Positions 1 to 6,125 of a stretch of DNA of 6,125 bases are shown here, piece by piece. This stretch comes from Acidobacteriota bacterium (lineage in GTDB: Bacteria; Acidobacteriota; Terriglobia; Acidiferrales; UBA7541): contig JAGWRH010000062.1 of the NCBI GenBank assembly GCA_028876695.1, positions 1 to 6,125 on the forward strand, written 5' to 3'. Under the pieces are notes generated by a model. The model was not told where the DNA came from and ran no database searches. It saw only the letters and a list, made by a program, of their open reading frames with translations. Position numbers and translations under genes: made by a program. Every line of letters begins with the position of its first letter. The first letter of the stretch is position 1.

Positions 1-1773
1 GTGGACGATCAATACATGGGCAAGCGCAACAATTTGTTCGTCACGTTTCACATCGTGGAAGGCGCGCAAACGCGCATCGCCAGCCTGAAGATCGAAGGGA
101 ACCAGGCGATCAGCACGGCCACGCTGATGTCCGTGACCGGTTCTACAGCCGGCCAGCCGTATTCCGCATCCGGCGTTTCGAGCGACCGCAACAATATCCT
201 GGCGCTGTATTTCGATGAAGGCTTTCCCGATGCGCGGATGGAAGACCAGGTAACCAACGCGGCCGATGGCGAGGTGAGCCTGGTGTACCGCGTGATCGAG
301 GGGCGCCAGATCGAGGCGTCGAAGCTGCTGCTGACGGGTTACGAATTCACGCGACCGGGAATCATCCGGCGGCAGGTAACGATCCAGCCGGGCGGACCGC
401 TGCGCGAAGGAGAAGTCGCGTCCACGCAGCGGCAACTCTATAACCTGGGAGTTTTCAGCCGCGTGCAGGTGGCGCCGCAGAACCCGAGCGGCACCGATCC
501 CGAAAAATCCGTGGTCGTGGAAGTGCAGGAAGGGGACCGCTACACCATCGGGTATGGATTCGGATTCGAATTGCAAAACGTGGGCACGAGTTGCGGATCG
601 ACGATCAGCACCAGCAACAACAATAAGATCACCGTGTGCAATCCGAATGCGACCAAGCTGGAGGCCAGCCCGCGCGGCATTTTCGAAATCGCGCGCAGCA
701 ACATGTTCGGCCGGGCGCAGACGCTTTCGCTCACGGCGCGCGCCAGCACGCTCGAATACCGGGCCTCGCTCAATTACACGGCGAGCAATTTCTTGAACCG
801 CCGGAGCCTGGCGCTGCAACTGACGTCATTTACGGACAAGACGCAGGATATCAGCACGTTTACGTCGACGCGCTTCGAGGGCGGCGTGCAGATCGCGCAG
901 CACATTTCGCCTTCGAGTTCGCTGCTGTATCAGTATTTCTACCGCCGCGTCGAAGCTTCGAACCTGGCATCGACAATCAATCCGCTGCAGATTCCGCTTT
1001 TGAGCCAGCCCACGCTGGTATCGGGATTCGACATTACGTACGCGCGCGACCGTCGCGATAATCCCGCCGACGCCACGCGTGGCACGTTCAACACGGCGGA
1101 TTTCAGCGACGCTATTGAAGCGATCGGGTCAGGCGCAAGCTACCTGCGGGGATTTTTCCAGAACTCATCGTTTTATTCGCTTGGCAAGGCGTTCGTGTTC
1201 GCGCGATCGGTGCGCTTCGGGGTGGAGGCGCCAATTGGAAATACCGTGCCTCCGTACTCGGCGGCGTGCATCCCGAACATGCTGGGCGCGATTTCGTGCA
1301 CCACCGTTCCGCTGCCGGAGCGATTCTTCGCGGGCGGCGGGACCTCGCTTCGCGGTTTTGGATTAAACCAGGCTGGGCCGCGCGATGCGACGACAGGTTT
1401 CCCCGTCGGCGGGCTGGCGCTTTTGATCTTCAACCAGGAACTGCGATTTCCGATGAAGGCCCCGATTATCGGCAATCGCCTGGGCGGCACCGTTTTCTAC
1501 GACGGCGGAAACGTGTATGACGACATGTACCACATCACGCTGGCGTGGAAATCCAAATCGCTCACGGACCTGAATTATTGGTCCCATACGGTAGGCTTCG
1601 GATTGCGCTATCCCACGCCGATTGGTCCGGTGCGATTCGACGTGGGAGTGCTGCTAAACCCCGCGCGATATGGGTACACGCCGCCGCCTTCGGCCATTAA
1701 TCCGGCGCCATCGCCGGTATTCCTGACCGTCCCGCGCATTGGATTTTCGTTCAATATAGGCCCAGTGTTCTGA
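1..1773 (+). CDS. Omp85-family outer-membrane assembly protein (BamA/TamA type), 5' end missing
   Basis: Inserts beta-barrel proteins into the outer membrane; it is itself a barrel with periplasmic POTRA domains. The 590 residues in view start inside a POTRA (tail at 1-20), followed by one POTRA at about 22-100 and another at 102-178, which carries the typical LYNLGVFSRV helix-strand motif next to the barrel. The 16-strand barrel runs from about Tyr181 to Phe590. It holds the loop-6 motif FFAGGGTSLRGF (Arg451-Gly452-Phe453, equivalent to VRGF), the strand motif FYDGGNVYD (499-507) and a C-terminal beta signal ending in Phe590. Base 1 is a GTG codon, but it falls mid-domain and no signal peptide follows, so the true start lies upstream. 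The only four cysteines form two close pairs in predicted surface loops (198/213 and 423/433). BamA (usually five POTRAs) and TamA (three) cannot be separated here because the N-terminus is absent; the TamB gene downstream leans toward a TamA-like partner. The family call is very secure. Confidence 0.96.
   Translation: MDDQYMGKRNNLFVTFHIVEGAQTRIASLKIEGNQAISTATLMSVTGSTAGQPYSASGVSSDRNNILALYFDEGFPDARMEDQVTNAADGEVSLVYRVIEGRQIEASKLLLTGYEFTRPGIIRRQVTIQPGGPLREGEVASTQRQLYNLGVFSRVQVAPQNPSGTDPEKSVVVEVQEGDRYTIGYGFGFELQNVGTSCGSTISTSNNNKITVCNPNATKLEASPRGIFEIARSNMFGRAQTLSLTARASTLEYRASLNYTASNFLNRRSLALQLTSFTDKTQDISTFTSTRFEGGVQIAQHISPSSSLLYQYFYRRVEASNLASTINPLQIPLLSQPTLVSGFDITYARDRRDNPADATRGTFNTADFSDAIEAIGSGASYLRGFFQNSSFYSLGKAFVFARSVRFGVEAPIGNTVPPYSAACIPNMLGAISCTTVPLPERFFAGGGTSLRGFGLNQAGPRDATTGFPVGGLALLIFNQELRFPMKAPIIGNRLGGTVFYDGGNVYDDMYHITLAWKSKSLTDLNYWSHTVGFGLRYPTPIGPVRFDVGVLLNPARYGYTPPPSAINPAPSPVFLTVPRIGFSFNIGPVF
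1735..1758 (+). other. C-terminal beta signal of the Omp85 barrel
   Basis: Residues 579-586 read RIGFSFNI. This fits the classical barrel insertion signal: a polar residue, any residue, Gly, two of any kind, hydrophobic, any, hydrophobic. Four residues later the protein ends in Phe590, the usual terminal aromatic. This is the last strand, which closes the barrel against strand 1 and is recognised by the assembly machinery. It also shows that the stop at 1771 is the natural end of the gene and not a truncation. Confidence 0.8.
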
Positions 1774-1775
1774 TG
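1771..1775 (+). promoter_or_regulatory. TGATG stop-start overlap (translational coupling)
   Basis: The TGA stop of the Omp85 gene (1771-1773) shares its last base with the ATG of the next gene (1773-1775). Only a weak purine match (TAGG, 1757-1760) precedes it, 12 bases from the ATG. Translation of the second gene therefore probably depends on ribosomes finishing the first one. Confidence 0.75.
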
Positions 1776-1841
1776 CGCCGCGCCTGCGTCGCCGGGATGA
1801 TCGGTTGCCTAATGGCATTCACTCTGACGTGCGCGGGCGCG
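1773..1841 (+). other. Sec signal peptide of the SurA-like protein
   Basis: Residues 1-23 have a positively charged start (MRR), a hydrophobic core (about 4-20) and a signal peptidase I site A-G-A after Ala23, before Arg24. Cys12 and Cys20 lie in the core, but neither is preceded by a convincing lipobox (M-I-G-C and T-L-T-C), so a soluble periplasmic protein is more likely than a lipoprotein. Confidence 0.7.
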
Positions 1842-2537
1842 CGCGAGCAGAATGGAAGTGACGCGAATGCCTCCGCGGCCACGCCAGCGGGCGCGACTTC
1901 CGGGGCGGCGACGTCCTCGGCAGCCGGAGCGGGCGAGCCGATCGACGGCATCGCCGTGCGTATCGAATCCGACGTAATTACCGAGAGCCAGGTGCGGGAG
2001 CTGGCCGCGTATCAAAAGCTGGTGGACGGCAAATCGCAGCCGCGGACGGACGTGATCCGCGAGCTGATCGACCAATGGATCGTGCGCGGCGAGGCGACGG
2101 CGACACAGTATCCGCAACCACTCCCCGCCGATGTGGACAGAGCCTTCGAGGCGCTCCAGAAGCAGGTCGGATCGGCGGACGAATTCAAGAAGCGGTGCGC
2201 GGATGACGGAATTGACGAAGGGTCTGTGCGCCGCATTTTGACGGAGCAGATTTACCTGGCGCGCTTTCTGGATTTCCGATTTCGTCCGGCGGCGCAGATC
2301 GATGCCGCGCAGGTGCAGAAGTATTACGACCAGGAGCTCGTGCCAAAGCTCGAAGCCGAGGGCCAGAAGGTGCCGCCGCTCTCCGACGTACAGCCCGAAA
2401 TTCAGGAAGTGCTGACTCAGCAAAAAATCGACGCGCTCTCGAAGCAGTGGCTGGACGACACGCGCGGCGGGCTGACGATCGACGTCCTTCCGCAAGGCGG
2501 AGGCCCGGAACAAGCGCCTCAAGGAGCCGGGCAGTGA
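1773..2537 (+). CDS. Exported SurA-like periplasmic chaperone without a PPIase domain
   Basis: Probably a periplasmic holding chaperone for outer-membrane proteins. The 254 residues begin with a signal peptide (1-23), then an Ala/Ser/Thr/Gly-rich linker (27-54). The SurA N-terminal-type domain follows: strand GIAVRIESDVIT (59-70) and the helix VIRELIDQWIVRGEA matching the family's conserved leucine/isoleucine pattern, then helical segments to about residue 175. A last helix near 210-235 (VQPEIQEVLTQQKID) resembles the C-terminal helix that packs on the SurA core. No parvulin domain lies between them: the mature part is about 230 residues, against 428 for full E. coli SurA with two parvulin domains. 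The tail is Gly/Pro/Gln-rich. ATG 1773 was chosen because it overlaps the previous stop and gives a full signal peptide with an RR n-region; Met9 and Met14 would cut into it. It sits between an Omp85 and a TamB gene, which supports a role in envelope assembly. The family call is good; the exact substrate is unknown. Confidence 0.85.
   Translation: MRRACVAGMIGCLMAFTLTCAGAREQNGSDANASAATPAGATSGAATSSAAGAGEPIDGIAVRIESDVITESQVRELAAYQKLVDGKSQPRTDVIRELIDQWIVRGEATATQYPQPLPADVDRAFEALQKQVGSADEFKKRCADDGIDEGSVRRILTEQIYLARFLDFRFRPAAQIDAAQVQKYYDQELVPKLEAEGQKVPPLSDVQPEIQEVLTQQKIDALSKQWLDDTRGGLTIDVLPQGGGPEQAPQGAGQ
2521..2526 (+). promoter_or_regulatory. Shine-Dalgarno AAGGAG for the TamB gene
   Basis: AAGGAG lies seven bases before the GTG at 2534, the ideal distance. 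It is inside the last codons of the chaperone gene. It decides the start of the TamB gene in favour of this GTG, which directly precedes a basic-then-hydrophobic membrane anchor. The chaperone stop TGA (2535-2537) overlaps the GTG as GTGA, so the two genes are also coupled. The site is stronger than the one before the chaperone gene, so TamB translation may be partly independent. Confidence 0.85.
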
Positions 2538-5500
2538 AGCTGCGGCCGAAACACGGGTTTTTCGCCGCGCTGCTCATTGTTGCCCTGGTGATCGGCCTCG
2601 CAATCGCCGCGCTTGAGAGCGGCGTAGTCGAGCGCTGGATGCGGCGGGCGGTGATCAGCCAAATCGACGCGCGGACCGGAATGCGCGCGGAAATTCAGTC
2701 GTTTCGATTCCAGCCAACGCGGCTTCGCGTCGAAATTGGCGGCCTCACTTTGCACGGACTGGAGGCGGCCGGCGCGCCGCCGCTGTTCCACGCCGATCGC
2801 ATCGACGTGCGTGTTCGCGTGATTTCGTTTTTTCGGCGACAGATCGCGCTCGATGCATTGTCGATCGAGCGGCCCGAAGTGGCGATTCGCATCGGCGCGG
2901 ACGGGCGCAGCAATATCCCCAGCCCGAAGACGAAAGCGAGCAATAGTCCATGGCGGCAGACGCTCTTCCAATTGCGCATGAGGCAGCTTGCGCTGACCGA
3001 TGGCAGCATCACCGTGAACAGCCGGCGAACGCCCGTGACCATCAGCGGCGGCGACTTTCAATTCGACCTGAACTACGAAGCGCCGGGCAGCGCGCCGGCT
3101 TTTTACTCGGGACGGTTGAGCTGGCGCCACGTGGAACTGGAGAGAACGCCGTGGCGGCAATTCGCGTCCGACTTCAGCGCGCGGTTCACTCTGTATCCGG
3201 ATTCATTCGATCTCGATGAGTTCGTCTGGGAGCTGCCGCATTCCGAAATTCGCGTTCGCGCCAATTTGGCGAGCTTCGCGCGTCCCGCGTGGAATCTGCG
3301 TTACCGCGGCAGGCTGTCGTTCGCCGATCTGCGCACGATCTTCCGCAAGAAAAACATCCCCGATGGCGACGTGGAATTTTCCGGGCAAGCGCAGTACCAG
3401 CCTGCCGCAGCCGCGCCAACCCAAAACACAGCGAACCGAACCGCGCCGCGCGCTCGCGTTGCGCGAAAAGGCGCGGTGCCAGAAGCCGGCGCCTGGACCG
3501 GCGCAGGGTATTTCAGGGCGCAGCAAATTCGTCTGCCGTATGAATGGTTCCATACGAGCGGTCTTTCCACTTGGGGCGATTACACGGTCGCGCAGCGCCA
3601 TTTGAGCGTTCCGAATTTGCGCATTGCGGCCGTGGGCGGATCGGCAACCGGCCGCCTGGACATGGAGTTTGCCGGGCTGCGCTTCCGGGCCGAGACACAG
3701 ATGCGCGGCGCGAGCCTACAGCAAGTTTTCGCCGCGCTCGATCACAAGGGCTTTCCAGTTGACGCGCTGCACTGGGACGGCGCGCTCGACGTGGACTCCG
3801 TGAACATGTGGGAACGCGATTTCCGGGATTTCCGTTCCGTGGGAAAGAGCCGGTGGTCTCCGCCGGCGACGCTCGCTCCGGGCGAAATTCCGGTGACCGC
3901 ACAGATGGAGTACGACTACTCCGACAAGCTGCACCGAGCGCTGATTTCGCGGAGCGAAATCGATACGCCAAACTCGCGCGTCCGCATTTCCGGGCCGCTG
4001 AGCAACCACGCATCGAACCTGCAAATTCAATTTCAGACCGGCCGGCTGCTCGACTGGGACGCGTTCATCAACATTCTGCGCGGAAGCAAAGCGACGCCGG
4101 AGCGCATCTCGGGAACGGCCGATTGGAACGGAACAATCGTGGGCCCGATCACCGCGCCGACGTTTTCCGGCCACGTGACGGCGACGCACGCGTCATACGG
4201 GAAGCTCGACTGGGATCACATCGACGGCGACATGCAGTACTCGCCGGATGAATTTCGCATGAGCGACACAGCCGTGCAGCGGGGCCGCAGCCGCGCGAAT
4301 TTCAATCTGGATCTGGAGCTGAATGGAAATTGGGACTTCGCCGAGGCGAGCAATTGGACGCTGGACGCGCGCATGCAACATTCGGCGAGCGACGACCTGC
4401 AATCGATTTTCGAGACCAGCTATCCGGTGCGCGGCTATCTGACCGGCGATTTTCATGGACGCGGCACGCGCTCGATGCCGGAGTTCGATGCCGACTTCAC
4501 GTATGACGACATCTACGCAAGAGGCTTCCATTTCGAAAGCCTCACCGGGCGTCTGCACGCCGAACACGACGAGGTGCAGCTGACGAACGCGATCCTGCGA
4601 AAAAGCACGGGCAGCGTGACCGGGAATTTCGAATACCGCATCGCGGAACAGCAAGCGATTTTCGATCTCACCGGCGACCGGATTCCGCTCGAAAGCGTCA
4701 GCCAACTGCAAACAGCGGCGCTTCCGATCGCGGGGCTGGTCAGCTTTCGGCTGCGAGGCAGCGGTCCGCTGCTCGCTCCCGTTGCGCAGGGAGACGTGCA
4801 AGTGGCGCATCTGAAGCTGGGCGTGGAAGCCGAAGGCGACTACGCGGGCCATATCGATTCGGATGGGCGCAACGCGCGGCTCACGCTCGCCTCGCAGCCC
4901 TCGCCCGACCGTTTGCAGGGAGAGTTGACGCTGGGGTTCGCGGACGACCAGCCGATCACCGGGCGCCTTTCGATGAAGAATTTCGATCTCGACCCGTTTA
5001 TCAGCACGGGATTGCACCTGAAGCAACTGACCGGCCACGGATCGGCGGACGGCACGTTCGCTCTCTCGGGCAACCTGCGCGCGCCGGATTCGATCCAGAT
5101 TCAAGCCGATATCGCGCGAATTTCGTTCAATTACGAATTTGTCCAGCTGACCAATGATCAGGCCATACGCCTGATCTATCAGCGCAACGAGGTGCGCATC
5201 CCGCAGGCTCATCTGCACGGGCCGGACACCGATTTCCGGATCAGCGGTTCCGCGCGCTTTGATCGGGACCGGCCGCTGAATTTCGCGCTTTCCGGCGGAA
5301 TCAATTTGCGCCTGGTGAAAGGTTTGTTTCCGGCGCTCGATGCGCGCGGCGCGGCGGACGTGAATGTTTCGATTGGCGGCACGATGTCGCGCCCGGAAGT
5401 GATCGGGCAAGCGCAATTGCGCGAGGTTTCCGCGAGCTACGCGGAGTTTCCCGTGGGCTTGAGCAAGCTCGAGGGAAATATCGTGTTCAATCGCAGCCAG

Positions 5501-6125
5501 CTTCTGTTTGACCGCGTTCACGCGGAAGCGGGCGGCGGCCAAATGTCGCTCAGCGGAAGCGTGACGTATGGCGAAGGTCCGTTGCGTTACGAGGTGACCG
5601 CGACCACCTCGACAATTCGCATCCGCTATCCGGAAGGGATGAGCTGGCTGGCGGGCGGGACGCTGCGCTTTTCCGGCACCACTTCGGCGGCGCTGCTGAG
5701 CGGGAGAGTTACCGTGGACCGGCTGCTATTCGCGCCGGGAGTGGACATCACTTCGTTTTTCGCTTCCGCTTCCGGGCCTTCCATCAGCGCGCCGAGCAAT
5801 TCGACCTTTCTGCAAAACCTCGCGTTCGACGTGGAAGGCCAGACGTCGCCGGGCGCCCGGATCGAATGGACCGGCGCGCACATCGAGGTGGATGGCAACG
5901 TGCGGCTGAGAGGCACTTGGGACCGGCCCGTTCTGCTCGGCCACGTGCATCTGCTCAACGGGGAAATGCCGTTCCGCGGGAACACGTTTCAGTTGACGCG
6001 CGGCGACATCAATTTTGCGAATCCCTTCCGGCTGGATCCGGTGCTGAACGTGGAAGGCACGGCGAGCATCAGCCAGTACCAGGTGACGCTGACTTTTTCC
6101 GGGCCTGCGAGCCGGCTAGCGCTCA
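2534..6125 (+). CDS. tamB: TamB-family inner-membrane-anchored envelope assembly / lipid transport protein, 3' end missing
   Basis: One reading frame stays open for 1197 codons from GTG 2534 to the window edge. TamB proteins are anchored in the inner membrane, span the periplasm as a long hydrophobic beta-groove and work with an Omp85 partner; they are linked to barrel/autotransporter assembly and to phospholipid transport to the outer membrane. Seen here: a basic N-terminus, one membrane segment (8-27), an AsmA-like region (about 35-275), then degenerate repeats of about 100 residues from 277 on. The TamB (DUF490) C-terminal domain starts near 920, with signatures such as GTMSRPEVIGQAQL, LNGEMPFRGNTFQLTRGDI and INFANPFRLDPVLNVEGTA. 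Comparable proteins continue for perhaps 150-250 residues after this point (inference). A Pro/Ala/Arg-rich insert lies at 290-320. Only GTG 2534 has both a perfect Shine-Dalgarno and a complete anchor. The family call is very secure; no frameshift was seen. Confidence 0.95.
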   Translation, partial: MKLRPKHGFFAALLIVALVIGLAIAALESGVVERWMRRAVISQIDARTGMRAEIQSFRFQPTRLRVEIGGLTLHGLEAAGAPPLFHADRIDVRVRVISFFRRQIALDALSIERPEVAIRIGADGRSNIPSPKTKASNSPWRQTLFQLRMRQLALTDGSITVNSRRTPVTISGGDFQFDLNYEAPGSAPAFYSGRLSWRHVELERTPWRQFASDFSARFTLYPDSFDLDEFVWELPHSEIRVRANLASFARPAWNLRYRGRLSFADLRTIFRKKNIPDGDVEFSGQAQYQPAAAAPTQNTANRTAPRARVARKGAVPEAGAWTGAGYFRAQQIRLPYEWFHTSGLSTWGDYTVAQRHLSVPNLRIAAVGGSATGRLDMEFAGLRFRAETQMRGASLQQVFAALDHKGFPVDALHWDGALDVDSVNMWERDFRDFRSVGKSRWSPPATLAPGEIPVTAQMEYDYSDKLHRALISRSEIDTPNSRVRISGPLSNHASNLQIQFQTGRLLDWDAFINILRGSKATPERISGTADWNGTIVGPITAPTFSGHVTATHASYGKLDWDHIDGDMQYSPDEFRMSDTAVQRGRSRANFNLDLELNGNWDFAEASNWTLDARMQHSASDDLQSIFETSYPVRGYLTGDFHGRGTRSMPEFDADFTYDDIYARGFHFESLTGRLHAEHDEVQLTNAILRKSTGSVTGNFEYRIAEQQAIFDLTGDRIPLESVSQLQTAALPIAGLVSFRLRGSGPLLAPVAQGDVQVAHLKLGVEAEGDYAGHIDSDGRNARLTLASQPSPDRLQGELTLGFADDQPITGRLSMKNFDLDPFISTGLHLKQLTGHGSADGTFALSGNLRAPDSIQIQADIARISFNYEFVQLTNDQAIRLIYQRNEVRIPQAHLHGPDTDFRISGSARFDRDRPLNFALSGGINLRLVKGLFPALDARGAADVNVSIGGTMSRPEVIGQAQLREVSASYAEFPVGLSKLEGNIVFNRSQLLFDRVHAEAGGGQMSLSGSVTYGEGPLRYEVTATTSTIRIRYPEGMSWLAGGTLRFSGTTSAALLSGRVTVDRLLFAPGVDITSFFASASGPSISAPSNSTFLQNLAFDVEGQTSPGARIEWTGAHIEVDGNVRLRGTWDRPVLLGHVHLLNGEMPFRGNTFQLTRGDINFANPFRLDPVLNVEGTASISQYQVTLTFSGPASRLAL
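2555..2614 (+). other. N-terminal membrane anchor of TamB
   Basis: Residues 8-27 form an uninterrupted hydrophobic stretch of Phe, Ala, Leu, Ile, Val and Gly after a basic start (Lys2, Arg4, Lys6). There is no clear signal peptidase site after it, and the next residues are charged (Glu28, Glu33, Arg34). This fits an uncleaved signal anchor that leaves the long C-terminal part in the periplasm, as in known TamB and AsmA-like proteins. Confidence 0.8.
3362..6125 (+). repeat. Degenerate repeat of about 100 residues in TamB (protein level)
   Basis: A motif recurs: hydrophobic-x-Gly, a short strand, Gly, four or five residues including Pro, hydrophobic-x-Gly, and a strand. Copies start near residues 277, 409, 525, 632, 732, 832, 937, 1039 and 1117. 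Examples are ISGTADWNGTIVGPITAPTF (525), ARGAADVNVSIGGTMSRPEV (937) and VDGNVRLRGTWDRPVLLGHV (1119). The spacing from 525 to 1039 is 107, 100, 100, 105 and 102 residues; the last step, about 78, enters the conserved C-terminal domain. The DNA copies are too diverged to be recent duplications. The units probably build successive segments of the beta-groove (inference). Confidence 0.7.

Noticed and set aside
1..3. GTG at base 1 as the start of the Omp85 gene
   Set aside because: It falls in the last part of a POTRA domain, with no signal peptide and no visible upstream context. The gene is cut by the window edge.
1806..1832. Lipoprotein signal at Cys12 or Cys20 of the SurA-like protein
   Set aside because: The residues before each cysteine do not fit the lipobox, and a good signal peptidase I site (A-G-A) follows directly.
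1809..2522. 237-codon open frame on the minus strand
   Set aside because: It is opposite the SurA-like gene, is composed mostly of Arg and Leu, and has no ribosome site or recognisable motif.
1730..2560. Terminator, promoter or small RNA at the gene junctions
   Set aside because: The genes overlap by one and four bases. I saw no hairpin followed by a T-run and no convincing -35/-10 pair at either junction.
2519..3160. 213-codon open frame on the minus strand opposite the TamB start
   Set aside because: Shadow of the TamB frame, with Arg/Ala/Pro/His-rich composition and no family resemblance.
3216..3605. Plus-strand open frame inside the TamB gene, considered as evidence of a frameshift
   Set aside because: The TamB frame is uninterrupted through this stretch and its protein keeps the expected strand pattern. 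The alternative frame gives an Arg/Ser/Pro-rich shadow.
4193..5542. 449-codon open frame on the minus strand
   Set aside because: It lies fully opposite the TamB gene. Its protein is rich in Arg, Ala, Gln and His with no domain or membrane pattern, as expected from the complement of GC-rich codons, while the plus strand gives a clear TamB sequence.

Overview
The window is a gap-free stretch of three same-strand genes that overlap at their ends. It reads as part of an outer-membrane biogenesis operon of a GC-rich, diderm (Gram-negative-type) bacterium. From left to right: (1) the 3' part of an Omp85-family outer-membrane assembly protein (BamA/TamA type), bases 1-1773, cut at its 5' end by the window edge; (2) a small exported SurA-like chaperone with no parvulin isomerase domain, bases 1773-2537; (3) a very long TamB-family protein starting from a GTG at 2534 and still open at base 6125.

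The phylum cannot be proven from the sequence. The GC-rich codon choice, the shape of the Omp85 protein and the order Omp85 - SurA-like - TamB resemble Acidobacteriota, which is my best guess (inference). Proteobacteria normally place surA next to lptD, away from tamAB.

The genes are tightly coupled. The Omp85 stop and the chaperone start share one base (TGATG). The chaperone stop lies inside the GTG start of the TamB gene (GTGA, four-base overlap), with a strong AAGGAG Shine-Dalgarno inside the end of the chaperone gene. No intergenic space remains for a promoter or terminator, so the operon promoter must lie to the left and its terminator to the right of the window.

A joint role follows from family knowledge. 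The chaperone would hold unfolded outer-membrane proteins in the periplasm, the Omp85 protein would insert them, and the inner-membrane-anchored TamB would span the periplasm toward the Omp85 barrel, assisting protein assembly and/or phospholipid transport. The details most worth attention are the chaperone encoded between the two partners, two close cysteine pairs in predicted barrel surface loops, and a clear repeat of about 100 residues running through TamB. I found no RNA genes, mobile elements, CRISPR arrays or signs of recent gene transfer.
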